A stretch of DNA of 64,000 nt from Trichostrongylus colubriformis. Lineage: Eukaryota; Nematoda; Chromadorea; Rhabditida; Trichostrongylidae. A program made the position numbers and the translations under genes. Numbering within the stretch: the first letter of the stretch is position 1; each line of letters starts with the position of its first letter. The notes under the pieces are model-generated. The model saw nothing but the letters and a program-made list of their open reading frames with translations. It ran no database searches and was not told the origin of the DNA. Positions 33,241-45,500 of this stretch are shown piece by piece. The DNA lies in the NCBI GenBank assembly GCA_963978905.1, contig OZ022260.1, forward strand, positions 11,707,725 to 11,771,724, in the 5' to 3' direction.

Positions 33241-34137
33241 TTAGGTTGATTCATAATAAATCGGACAAATGGTAGTGATGATTTCTAGAGATCATAACTC
33301 AGTAACGAATTAACGAAAATGGACGCGCGAGGTACCGTTGGAATGAGTATGGAAAGCTCTCCAAAGTACCGCAAAATAATCACTCCAAAGTAAATTCATT
33401 CCGCCACAGTGCCGCACGATTTCAAGCGGTCCAGAGACCACATCCGCAACGTCATACTATTTATATCGCTATCAGGCCAGGAACCCGCGGATATCGGCAG
33501 ACGTCTGATAGAAGTTCACAAGGAGCATGCCCCCGGCAGAAGTACACTGTAGTTGTAGCATTCGAAGTTTGCGTCAGGCGACTATTCCATCGAAGACGAA
33601 AACCGCCGTTGGTGGAGCGTACACGGCGGAGTACTGGGAGCTGCTCGATGAAGGTACCACAGTATCCGCCGACGTCTACGTTCGTCAATTACGAGAATTG
33701 AAGGCCAATGTCCAAAGTTCGCTACGGCGGCGGTCACATGTCTACTTCCAGCACGACAACGTGTCTACTTCCACAGACCGCACTTCGCAAGATCGACCAA
33801 GGCCGAGCTGCTGTCGTACAGTTGGACCGTACTTCTATACCCACCGTACTCCCCAGACCTGGCCCCTTCAGATTTCCACCTTTTCTCCCACAGCCAACGC
33901 CACCTGGACGGCCAAGACTTCAAAACTCGCGACGACGTCAAGGCGGCACTCGGCAACTTCTTCGAGCTCCAGCTTCCGGCCTTCTGTAGCAAGGGCATCC
34001 ATGATCTGCCTATACCGTGGCAGAAGGTCATCGATAAAGATGGAGTATATTTCAAGTGAATCCCTGTTGTCGTATAAAAGTTGTACGACAATGATTAAAA
34101 TTGGTCAATTTGTCCGATTTATTATGAATCAACCTAA
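33241..34137 (+). mobile_element. internally deleted mariner, 897 bp
   Basis: The 30-bp terminal repeats are perfect: TTAGGTTGATTCATAATAAA at 33241 is inverted at the end at 34137, with TA on both sides (33239-33240 and 34138-34139). The subterminal motif AGAGATCATAACTC is shared with the element at 54751-55649. The body lacks the N-terminal half of the transposase. Identical TIRs despite internal decay suggest a fairly recent insertion as a non-autonomous copy. Confidence 0.93.
33627..34059 (+). pseudogene. mariner transposase C-terminal fragment
   Basis: The fragment starts EYWELLDEGTTVSADVYVRQL, continues to YFQHDN (second catalytic Asp), and after a frame change reads RPHFARSTKAELL, then YPPYSPDLAPSDFHLF (third catalytic block), ending VIDKDGVYFK and TGA at 34057-34059. 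The frame change coincides with a short tandem duplication of GTCTACTTCCA on both sides of the second Asp. The helix-turn-helix region and first Asp are missing. Non-functional. Confidence 0.9.
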
Positions 34138-36198
34138 TAGTTGCAGCCATCTAGCAGTTCGAAAAAAGTGAATTATGATCCTTAAGTCGTTGATTTCTAT
34201 TCAGTTTCGGGCACTGTAAAGACATGAAAGTTGTGCAGCCTCTGTTAGGCCTAAATACCGAATATTTACTCGGCCTCAATTTGAGTTCGCCTTTCAACAT
34301 CTTGAAACAGAACACGATACCATTAAACACTCTCCTATACAGTAATCCGTTATATATGCACTTCATAGAGCTTTTTCTACCCTGTTGTATGCTATTCAAA
34401 TTTCCAGTCCTTTTACAATTTAATATTTCTGAGGCTTACAAAGGGGATACTTGGCTGAAACGCGTACTTTCGGTACCAGCCCTTTTTCGCCAAAAATCGA
34501 GATTTTGTCGAATACCTTCATTAGACGAGAAAACCCTCTACTACAACATTAAATTGATCAGCGATGTATTTTTTAACCTTATTTGATTCTATCTGACGCG
34601 GAGGTCAGCTATCCTGGACCTCGTTGTGCCAAATGTGCAGATTTTTGCCTACAAAATACTCCATTTCTGAGCCTTAAACAACAACTAACGCTCAAATGAT
34701 CAAAAACAAAAAGCATTTGTAGAGACATTTTTCTACCCTCGATGGTAGAGGAAAAGGAGGAAAGGCCGGAAACTCGAATTTTTGTCTTTAAATTACTCCA
34801 TTTCTTAGCCTCATGAGTTCCTACAAACGGCTCACAAAACAAATAGTACCAACTTATAGTGCAGAAGATGCTCCATCGAATGCATTTATAAACTCTGTCG
34901 AACGATGAATGCCGTGAAGCACAATAAATAGCAAACGGCACGTTATTGCACAACCCAATAAAAACATATTACCTTCAGCCGATTTTCTAGTAGCAGTCTT
35001 TTGTGTATTGGCGAGCGACCGCCTAGTTGAGACTTCCTTTCAGTTATCCTCCTGTTGAAGTTTTCACTGCATTACTACTTTATTTATCGATAAATTCCAG
35101 ATTCTTCATCTGTCTATGTTTATAGTTGAGCAAAGACATACAATGCGAACTTCTCTTGTTTATACTGAGCATGTTTTCTACATGACGATATTTGGTCACA
35201 CCCTGTGGTATAAGTTTTATAAAAGATTGATGTGTTCAACTAGACCACCACTTGTCTTTACTCACATACTGAATCTAACCTTAACATTTCTGTACAAAGC
35301 AACTGCCTACTCCCGATGTTTCGGTAGGTTAGCACTCGACCGCAACCAACCTTGAGACCAGGAAGCATCTGAACCTTACCAAAAAACCAAAAGAAAATAT
35401 CAAAATTTCAGCATGTTCGTGAGCCACCTACGCTGCGTCCCTGGTTAGCAACTCCTTCTCCCCAAACTAAAGTTGGCCATGTCTTCAAGAGAATTTTTAA
35501 GACATATTGGGGTGTAGGTAATATCATGAACTACTCGCTTTCATTTTCCATTGAAAAATTATGTACTTTAGAGTGAAACCAAATACTATGATTCACCGGT
35601 AAACAACAAGCCAGGTTGAAAATGCTTTTATCAGTTCTGTGTCGTTAGTTTTGTCCTGCAGTCACAGCGCTGAAACTGAACTAACAAAACATATGCTGGG
35701 CGTAAAGCTCAACAGAACAACGAGAAATATTTAAAAAAAGGCAAAACTACCGGGCCACTCGGATGCAAATTATGGCGAAAAAGTGACGAGCATATACGTG
35801 CGCGTACGTGACGCACACGCACGCAGATGTTGAACTTTTTTGCTCTCACGACGGAACGACAATGACTATGTAACCTATGCCTGCAATCGGACAAACTCAC
35901 AAAACACACGCACACACAAAACATATATGTATGTACTTATACGTAGAGAAGAAATAATATAATAATAATAATAAACGAACATGAACCGTATGATGAGATC
36001 CGGTAAACGTGCAAACGCTACAAGCAAGGAAGGAGATAGAAGTTATCAACAAAGTAGTGTATAACAGGTACAGGATACAGCGGGGAGTTGTGAATGAAAC
36101 ACGTGGCGTAAAAATCCGATATTGAAGTGGATAGACAGACCGAATTCTTGAGGCGGGGTCGAACGCGCGCGCGACGTCAGTGAGACGAAAGGATGGGA

Positions 36199-36204
36199 TT
36201 TATT
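36199..36204 (-). terminator. AATAAA polyadenylation signal candidate for macoilin
   Basis: First AATAAA on the minus strand after the macoilin stop codon, 345 bases downstream, implying a 3' UTR of about 360 nt. Other cleavage sites are possible. Confidence 0.5.
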
Positions 36205-36548
36205 CTAGGAATTCATCCAATCACATTTAAGTCTGGTATTAGAAGTAGTTTTGGGTTAGATTGGGGTTAGAAGACTAAACTATATTTTAGAAGAAAAACA
36301 AATCAACTCGCTACAGAGTTCGTTGTTTGACTATTGTACGCCTCTCTAGATACTATTTAGAAGAGACAGACGTGTGAAGCACGACGACACCACCATAGAC
36401 AGCAGAAGAAGATAAGGTACACGGGTCGATCGATGTTACGAAGGTTCATGGACGTGGTGTAGACGACGATTTCCGGGCTCTTACGACGATGACTGGGAGA
36501 ACGCAGTAGACGACTGTGATCAGGATCAGCGGCCAAGCACGATTGTGA

Positions 36549-39500
36549 CTAGTTGGAACGAGCCGGATTAGCTGGCGCACCAAATTTTCCCATGCGAGAC
36601 GCCAGAATTGAATCGTGCGGTGACAACGCGCACGGCAGACCCGATGAGGTCATGTTTCCTCGAGATGACTGCTCGAACAGCACGTGCTCACCGGTCGGCG
36701 ACGAATGGTGCTGTTGTAACGCGGTGTAACTGAAATCACGCTCATTCATTTATCTGTTATTAAATATATTTCAAAAAGAAGATGTCGACAAGCATAGGGA
36801 ACTGGTAGTAAATCTGAACCACTATCAACTGTCACGGTTCACTAAAGTTTTAGTTTTTTTTTTAGTTTTGATATTAGTTTGTATAGGGAACTTTTCGCAG
36901 CATTTTAAATTTTTTCCTGATCTTGATGTTACACAAGTTAATAAAAAGATCATAGCCGGGTCATAAAAGGCACCGCGAACAGTGTCGATGGTCTGTGATA
37001 GATCCAAAAGCAAGATGGCAGTGAGACTCGGTAGACAAAAGTCTGCAAAAATCGTGCCGTCTGATAAAGCCCAACCACAACAAGGTTAGCTTAGGAATTT
37101 CTATTTGACACCTTACAACTCAACAGCAGTTAAAGTCATCAATGAAAACTCACAGATTTCCGTAAGCGACACCCATGTGCGTAGATGAAACGTTGGTGGT
37201 CGACATGATTGAGTCCATTTTCTGCGCTTGGCTGATCGGCAACTGATACGCGGCGATGTTGTGCTGAGGCTGCTGCTGTGACTGGGGCTGAGGTTGCTGT
37301 TGCTGGGGTGAAACCTTTTCCGACTGTCCTAGTGACGCAGACGGTGGACGAGCCACCGACACTGACAAAGGCATTCCAGATGTGATTTCGAAAGCACGAA
37401 GTTGACCTGAAATAAGAAGGTAATACAAGTAATTCAAGCGAAACTGATAAGTTTTATACATAGCGCTCCTAAGCAACTTAGAGATAACCAAGAATACAAA
37501 TGAAAAATAATAATTACAGGGTATAAATTTTTCATGACAGCGCAACTACGGAAAAATGGCGTGTACCTACCAGTAGGGAATAAGTACTATCAGAATTTGA
37601 CAGATCCTCCCGGTTTGAATAGCCGCGGCCATAGTAGTGAAAAATAACCTATCAGACTGGATAGTGAAAAGGTTCCCCGTCTTAACATAATTTTCGATCT
37701 GTTACAGCTGATCCGGACAAGAGCTAGCGCTAAGATCACCTATTGGAAACGAAGATCCCTAACCGCCTTCAATTCCGGTCAATAAGCGATCTACACACAC
37801 TAGCACCAAATCTGTGTTTCGTATTTCTTTCATTCGCTCCATTCGTGGGTGGCGGTGAAAGGAAGGTTCTAAGGGGGAACGTAATCAAACCTATATAATG
37901 TACTCCTCCGAGTGAGTACCGTGAAAGTGCCAAAGTAATCGGATGTATATCGTTAGGACAGAAACGTCGCGTGGCCGTGTTTGGCGCGCGACGAGATGGT
38001 GCGAGCTATGCGCGCCGTATCGGATGGGTCTTGAAGCGATGACGGTGTTCTACGCCTCATTCTAGGCGTAATCGCTTCAGGACTCGACTAACACGGCGCG
38101 CATAGCTCGCACCATCCCGTCGCGTGCCGAACACGGCCACGCGACGTTTCCGTCCTAACGATATACACCCCAAAGTAATCACCTTTGATCAGTCTTTCTT
38201 CGGGCTGCACCACGCAGTCGTTCACTACGCCGCAGGGAAAGCTCCGCCGCCTAAGCAGGCACCGATCCAGGACCAGGCTTGATCTCCGAACCATGTTACA
38301 TGGGTCGTACATAGACCATTTATCATCACATCCGCAAGATAAATTCGAAGCAAGCCTTTTCTCTACACCTTACGTGAGGCCTACTTGTAATACCTTCAGA
38401 TTCTCGCAAGGCTCAAGGATAAATAAAAAAAGCTAGTGAAGGATTAACCATCACAGCAAGCATCCTATCGACGTATTGATCGACAGTGCTATCAAAGCAA
38501 AACACCGTAGTTATACCAAGAAACTTCTCAAATAACCAATTGTTTAGGAACTAACAGAGAAAACAAATCAACGTACTCTGCAGATGTGCATTGTTGGCCT
38601 TAGCATCACCGAGAGCACGAAATAATTCCTGCTTCAACTTATTCTCCGCCGCTAACGACTCCTCCAGATGAACCATCTTTTCGCGCATGATTCGTAAATC
38701 CATATTCAACGCCTTGAAATGGAACAATGAACAACAATAATAATATTAATAAACATTAAGAGCGAGCAGTTTAGAGATTCACAGGCAAAAAATCTACACA
38801 GTGTGAAGCGACTACTGGAAACTTGTTAAAATCACCAAACTAAGATTAGCATCAAACAGCCTATCGAACCATCTATCATACCTCAACATCATTAGTTTCC
38901 TTGTACTTGCGAAGTGCATGCAGTTCCTTCTCAATGTCAGTCACTCGTTCCTCACGAGCTAGCGCTTCACTACGAAGACGATCGACTTCATGCTCAAGTT
39001 GACGTTCCTTTTCACGTTGTTGTTCAACAGAATCCAAACTAAACGGATCGTTTTTGCAACTGAACGATTGAATGGTTCGACATGTGGTTAAAGATAGAGC
39101 CTGTGGAGCAGTAAATGAGACCAAACCAGCCACAAAACAATGCCAAAACAACTAAATACAGTTGAAAATATACCGTTTTCCGCCGTCCTCTTTGCGAGCC
39201 TTGCGCTCGTCCATCAGCTCACGTTCAACATCATTCTTCCTGTTCATCAACTCAGCATATTTCTTTTCCAGCTGTGACAGAGAATTACGATCCACGTCTC
39301 TCAATTTCTCCATGGTGGCGAACCTGATAATCAGCCGATAGCTATGCATTTGAAAACTGACGGGTGAGAATCTACCGGGAGTGCCAAAAAAAGTAATTTT
39401 GTCTCCTCCACTTTCACCCCACTTTAGTAAAACTACAGCGAATTCTGTTGAGGTATTTTCATCCCCATTCAAGAGCAGACCTCACTCTACACTATACTCC

Positions 39501-42500
39501 GTGGCAGCCTTCTGCAGGGGAAGAAACGGGAGCGAGAAAGAGTGAACAAGATGTGTCACCTCAACTGGGCAAAATCCGAAATTTCGTCGCCCTCGTTCAC
39601 AACCTTGCTGAGGTCGGTTAACTCTGGGTACCTACGGGGATTCATACTGGGTGGTGCTCTTTGATATTCCGTTTTTCCGGGTTACCAACGCCCTTCGTTT
39701 CCAAGAGCCAGAACGTGCCCTTACCACTGAAACCTCTCCGGAGGCGAATTTGAGGCATGAAAATGACACTTCGGATTATAGCAGCCTTGTCCAAGCAGCA
39801 GGGGCTCTGTGACTTCCATGAACTGAAGAGCCAATCCTCAGGAAGTTTCCCACAAAAGACCTACCACGGACCCGGCTTCATTGTTTTAAGCGGACCTTGA
39901 TACTGCAGGTACTCTGAAGCCGGACTGCGCCGAAGAAAGCCCATATTTTTATAAAGGTGAACGTAGGGAACCACAGCTTGTTCCTGCTTTTAGAGGAGCA
40001 TTCGGAAATATTTTGGAAATATTCTTTCGTTTCCCTATGTTTTGTATAATTGGCAGATGTGAGCCGTGGGCAAAATTACTTTTTTTGGCACCCCTGTATA
40101 TACATTTTCGAAATTGAAAGCCACTTCAACCAATATGTAACCATTTGATATGTTAATTTAGAGCAACATTCCTTACCATAAAACCATAAAACTATTGATG
40201 CCACTGTGAATGCGAAATAAAGAATCCTCACCTCGCTTCCATCTGCTCAAGTCTCGATCGCAATTGCACTGCTTCTTGCCTTGCATGTTTCTCGTTATTC
40301 TGGCTTACAGAAAGTTGTATTCTAGCGTCAGCTTCAGCAGTTTTCAACTGCATCACTTCAGCTCTTAGTCTCTCAGCTTCTAACGAAGAAACACTGAAAA
40401 GGTGTTCAGTCAGTGACGTGGGATAGTACGCAATCTCCCCGCTTCTTCGTTGACAGCATCACATCAAGGAATGAACAGTGGTCAGCGGAATGTGGGGAAC
40501 GATGGCCCTACTTCCCTCCTATCTCAAGCCCTTTGGCTCTGGTCTTTATTTTGCCTAATCCGCTGTGAATTGATCTAATTCTTTTTGAGGTGGATGCAGG
40601 CCTTGTTAAGTAAAAAGCCGCTCCTCCCATAATAGGAGAGAAAAAGATCTGCGTATATCAAGAAGCTTTTCACGGAGACCCAAACGAGATCTCTTGTAAC
40701 GCAGTTTACCGGCTTTCTTCTTGAACAACTGAAAGGCTCGAGCAGAAGCGTGAACTACATAACTCGCTGGCAAATGAATCTCTTCAGCAACAACTAGAAA
40801 TTAGTACGTTATGTTAAAATCCCTCATGAATTGCTCGTCAATTCTACATTACATTAGACCTTGGTAAGGAACACGACGTCGATTTTGGATGCACGGTCGC
40901 GCAAAGTAGTCATGTTTGCCAATAAAAAGCACCTTTTGCGGCTGGATACACAATGGTTGAGTACGCAGAAAAGCAGAACACTTTGGATATCGCTGTATTT
41001 TACAACACCCGCGAGCTGCACGCGTGTACCATACCAAACCCTTATACTCCATAATCTAACACTAGCACAGCCTTTCCGGAAATGTAAGCACCAAATATTC
41101 TAAGAGAGTCAGCCAGAAAGGGAACGAGGAGCTTACATGAAGACATCAACGAAGAAACACAATTTTTAGAATAAACAAAAAATGAATCAAATGTAAATAG
41201 AAGTGATCACGAACAAACCTATTCGATTCATGTACATTCTCTTTGGGCAAGCTCGAATCTCGCACAGCTTCATATGTCGTGCCATTTGCTGTCTTACTGC
41301 TCTCCGTCTTCCCGTTTGATATTGCGAGACCATTCGCCTATAATATTAGCAAACGCAATTATAAACCAATACATAAAACTTCAGAACAATCAACTTCACA
41401 CCCACATTTTCTCTTTCCACCGCGCTCGTGGTGATGACCTTCTCTTTCGCCTTCGTACTATCTCGTGCACCACGTCCTCCTTTACGATTCACTGCAGCGC
41501 ATGCCGTCGTCGCGACCGACGCTCGCAACTGCTTACTGACGTCACCGTTGCTCGATCGAGACAACTGAATTTGAGCTTCTTCATTCTTGTGAGTTTATTT
41601 ATTGAACAGAGATGATTTCCTTGAAGATGAGCCTTACGGAAGACTGACAATAAAGTGACTAAGCGGTGGGAAAAGCTATTACATGCACAGAACGGGAAGC
41701 GGATTCGAGCCAGGATAATCAATTCTTCCACCTCACAGGCCTTTAAATGGAAATATTGTCAAATTCAAAAAAAAAAACAAAAGCAATAGCTGTAACTTTA
41801 GCGCGGCCCCACAACGCAATAAAACCTAATACGCACAAGGGCTTCTGGAACTATGAATGTACATAGAACGACCAATATTTTTTGAAGGCTACCTCTGCCT
41901 TGATAATTGAGCGCCTTCAGATTATTAAAGGACAAAAGACATGGACGCCTGCTTTTCCGACACGCCAGTAATTACTAAACCGCAGCAATGAATGATAACA
42001 CCTAGGCAACAATAATAAATCGATCCACTCTCCACACTGGTATGGCCTAGGATGGCAGCGCTAACATAGAATCCGAGGAAACCTTCTCAAAGCATTTATT
42101 ATACTTGATTGCCCAGCACCAAAATATCTTCAAGGGAACCGCGTCCGAGATCCGCTCATACAACGTTGAATTAAAACTTGGCGATTTCAGGATTTCGCAT
42201 CGAGGTCGCAATATTACAGAATCGCATTGCAAGGACTGACATATAAACACAAAAGGGATTTGTCCTCGCTACTGACTGTTAAATTTATTTTTCCTTAAAG
42301 GAAGAGGGGGGAATCAGATGACCAAAATCTGTACCTTCTTAGTATTCTCTTCTGGTATGCTGTAATCGTCATCATCATCACCACCATAACTGGAATCGTC
42401 GCGAACGTCATCTCCCGAAGATGGCCACACCACCGCTGTCAACCACACGAACGCTTCCCATGCCAAGCGTACTACAGATAAGCCTCCCGACGAAGTCATC

Positions 42501-45500
42501 GAGTCCGAGTCACGCCAACATAAACTGCCTACAAGTGAAGACGTAAATAATAAGAACTAGGGGAAAGGCAGACGTTCTTCTAAATTCCGCAAATGGAGAA
42601 TTTTGAAGGGAAAAACGAGTTCGAACATTCCAAGTCATATTCAGCTAGATTAACTGGGATGGCATCAAAGTCAAAAGAAAGCAAGTGTAACATTGGAAAT
42701 TAACTAAATCTGAATTAATTAGGAATTAAACCCTCCACACGCACACGCGACCACTTTTGCGGTGCATGAAGAATCAACAACTCCTGAACACCGTGCTGAT
42801 GATAACAAAACAAACAACTGGAATCTTCTATGCAAAACTGTTCTGAAGCAAGATAGTGCAAAAACAGATGAACCATTATTTTCAAAAACTAGACTGAACA
42901 GAAGTTGAATATCCAACGAGAATGACTCGGGCAGTATTGGGATTTGGGTAAAAATTGAAGGGAATACGGCTGGGCAAGAAACAACGTGGGGCTGGGCAAA
43001 AAACAGATTGACCCTCAAAGGATCATCTATAAGCCAGTTGTTTCTTGTTTGTTTCTTGCCCAGCCGTATTCCCTTCAATTTTTACCCAAATCCCAATACT
43101 GCCCGAGTCATTCTCGTTGGATATTACTCTACTCGCGAGACAGAACGCATCAAGTGGACGAACACTTTCCACTTGAAATAAATTTTACAAGCACAATATG
43201 GACCTGACTCGTCAATCGCCGGAAACAAATACCGACCATCAAAGCAATAAAAAGTCGGGTAAATCAAACAAATTCATCACATACCCTCACTTTCTTCGTC
43301 ATCTTCTCTATCACGTCGCTTGTCTCCTGTTCCGGCAGACGCCGATCCTGCACCACCCGATTTTGCTAAAGATGTCGTGTTCTGACTATGCGAAGCGGCG
43401 ATCGCTGCTGCAGCTTTCGTTCGTCCCGAACCACGTTGTCGCCCACCCAGAGGTGCCACCTCAAAAACATTCAGTAAAAAAGACATAAACACGAAAAGGA
43501 AGCACGTTGTTTTCTGAAAAAAAAAAACTATCATACCGATGAAAACGTTTAATGTAGTGGACAAGTGCACTTTAAAAATTACTGCTTTAAAATGGCAAAA
43601 GCCTCACCTTGCCTGATGCCCGCTTTGCAGGATGTACATGATGAACAGTACCATTTGTTGCAGACGCCGGCGGTGGTGGCATCAACATTCCCTGCCCTGC
43701 ACCATTCGTTAATTCCAGCAAATCGCCTTCTGCAATTCAAGATTTCACTCTAGGAGATGTCCTCGATAATAACAGATCAAAAAATCGCTTAAATCTCTGA
43801 GCCCAGGGAAGCGCATGTTCAGTACACTTTGACTTCCATTGGTACTTAACAATACGTGACACAACAGTAACACTTTGTACTTCAGTGCAATTTTCGAGTA
43901 AGATTATGACATGCTGGTAGGAAAGGCTATGAGTTACACTCGAGAAGGGTAGGGAAATAAGATGGAGAAACAAAAAAAAAAAGCACTGCGCGAGCGGAAT
44001 CCCTGCTCTGCCCACGCCGTACCCCACCAGCTACGTAGGCGGAGGTAGAACATGTTCACTGAGAGGATACGCGGCTTAACGCTGCAATGCACTCAATTCC
44101 TACTATCATCGAGAAAAATCTTTTATTTCGTCTTTTGACGTCTCGCTGCAAGCAAAGGAGAGATTATTTCTCAAATAAAAAAAAACGAATGCTAGCCTTC
44201 ACGCTCAATTCAAGAGAAACATTACGATTAGCTAATAATGCAACGTTTCCCATGAATAAGTAATGATCAGAAAACAGAAGCAGGGTGTTCAAAAATGAAG
44301 GAAAATCATTTAAAAGGTTAAATCCATAACTACGACGTCCATAAGCGACCTTCGCGGGAGGTACTCCATCTGGTAAAGGATGAGTGAACAAGGCTACATA
44401 GCAAGAACTTGAGCGATGTTGAGAACAGAAGCATTACCAAGGCATTGGGCATTTCCTGATTACCCACCGCGCCATAGCGAAAGTGGAAAAAATCGACCCA
44501 CAGAAATATACTAGGTTGTTCGCAAAGAAATGCGCGTTGACTTTGTACATTTTTCTTTCTTACTATAGAAGATTCTCTGAAACAGTTTTATCTATCAGAA
44601 AGAGATTTTTATCGTGCATCTTTTCATATATCTTTGTCAATGTATACTTTGTTTTTTTGAAGGAAAAGAAAGTTTCAACGACGTGAGGCCGACTTCCATG
44701 TTCTTCGTCCCCCAAGCTTTCATTACGGTTTTTGAAACGCTGGAACATTGCTCGACACCTTATACGGCCAAATCCATCCGCAAACATTATTACGCAATGC
44801 GAGGAATATTTATCGCTTACCGCATTGGATCTTGTAATTTTTTGAATTTTTTTTTGCAAAATTTTGAAAAAAAAAATTTTCGAATTTTCTCTTTGAGAAG
44901 AACAAAGTAAACACAGACAAAAATATTTCAAAAGATGCACAATGGAAACCTCTTTTTAATAGCGAAATTGTTTTACAAAATCTTCATAATAGCAGAGGAA
45001 GAAATGAACAAACTCAGCGCGCATTTCTTTCCAAACAACCTAATATACAGGGGGTGCCAAAAAAAAGTAACTTTGTCTCGTCCACTTTCACCCCACTTTA
45101 GTCGAACTACAGCAAATTCTGTTGAGGTATTCACATCCCCAGATTCAAGAGCAGACCTCACTCTATCACTATACTCCGTGGCAGCCTTCTGCACGAGCAG
45201 GAACGGGAGCGAGGAAATAGTGAACAAGATGTGTCACCTCAATTGGGCAAAATCCGAAATTTTGTCGCCCTCATTCACAACCTTGCTGAGGTCCGCTCAC
45301 TCTGGGTACCTAAGGGGATTCATACTGGGTGGTGTTCTTGAGGATCCCGTTTTTTCCGGGTGCCCAGCTCCTTTCGTTTCCAAGAGCCAAAACGTGCACT
45401 TACCACTGAAACCACTCCGGAGTCGGATTTGGGCATGGATATGATACTTCGGATCATAGCAGCCTCGTCCAAGCAGCAGGGGCTCTGTTCCATGAACCGA

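Larger units (their letters stand above)
32567..34958. mobile_element. older TA-flanked element interrupted by a mariner
   Basis: TCAGGTTGTGCAATAA at 32567 is inverted at the right end as TTATTGCACAACCCAA (ending 34958), with TA outside each (32565-32566 and 34959-34960). AGGTTGTGCAATAAGTT-type ends belong to Tc1/mariner elements. No intact transposase is visible. The 897-bp mariner at 33241-34137 lies inside, so the original element would have been about 1.5 kb. The (ATTT)n run near 32975-33013 also lies inside. Confidence 0.6.
31407..36548. other. intergenic between the receptor and macoilin
   Basis: Contains the TAA-flanked MITE (32012-32149), the nested elements at 32567-34958, a CA/GT-rich patch near 35810-35935, a short AATAAT array near 35955-35972, and the macoilin 3' UTR (down to about 36180). 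The receptor promoter should lie just above 31406, but no element is recognisable. Receptor exon 1 has CCTGTTCTGAG immediately before the ATG, a weak candidate trans-splice acceptor. Confidence 0.5.

Noticed and set aside
41274..41615. A 113-codon plus-strand open frame
   Set aside because: Antisense shadow of macoilin exons 11 and 12, whose phases and neighbours fit.
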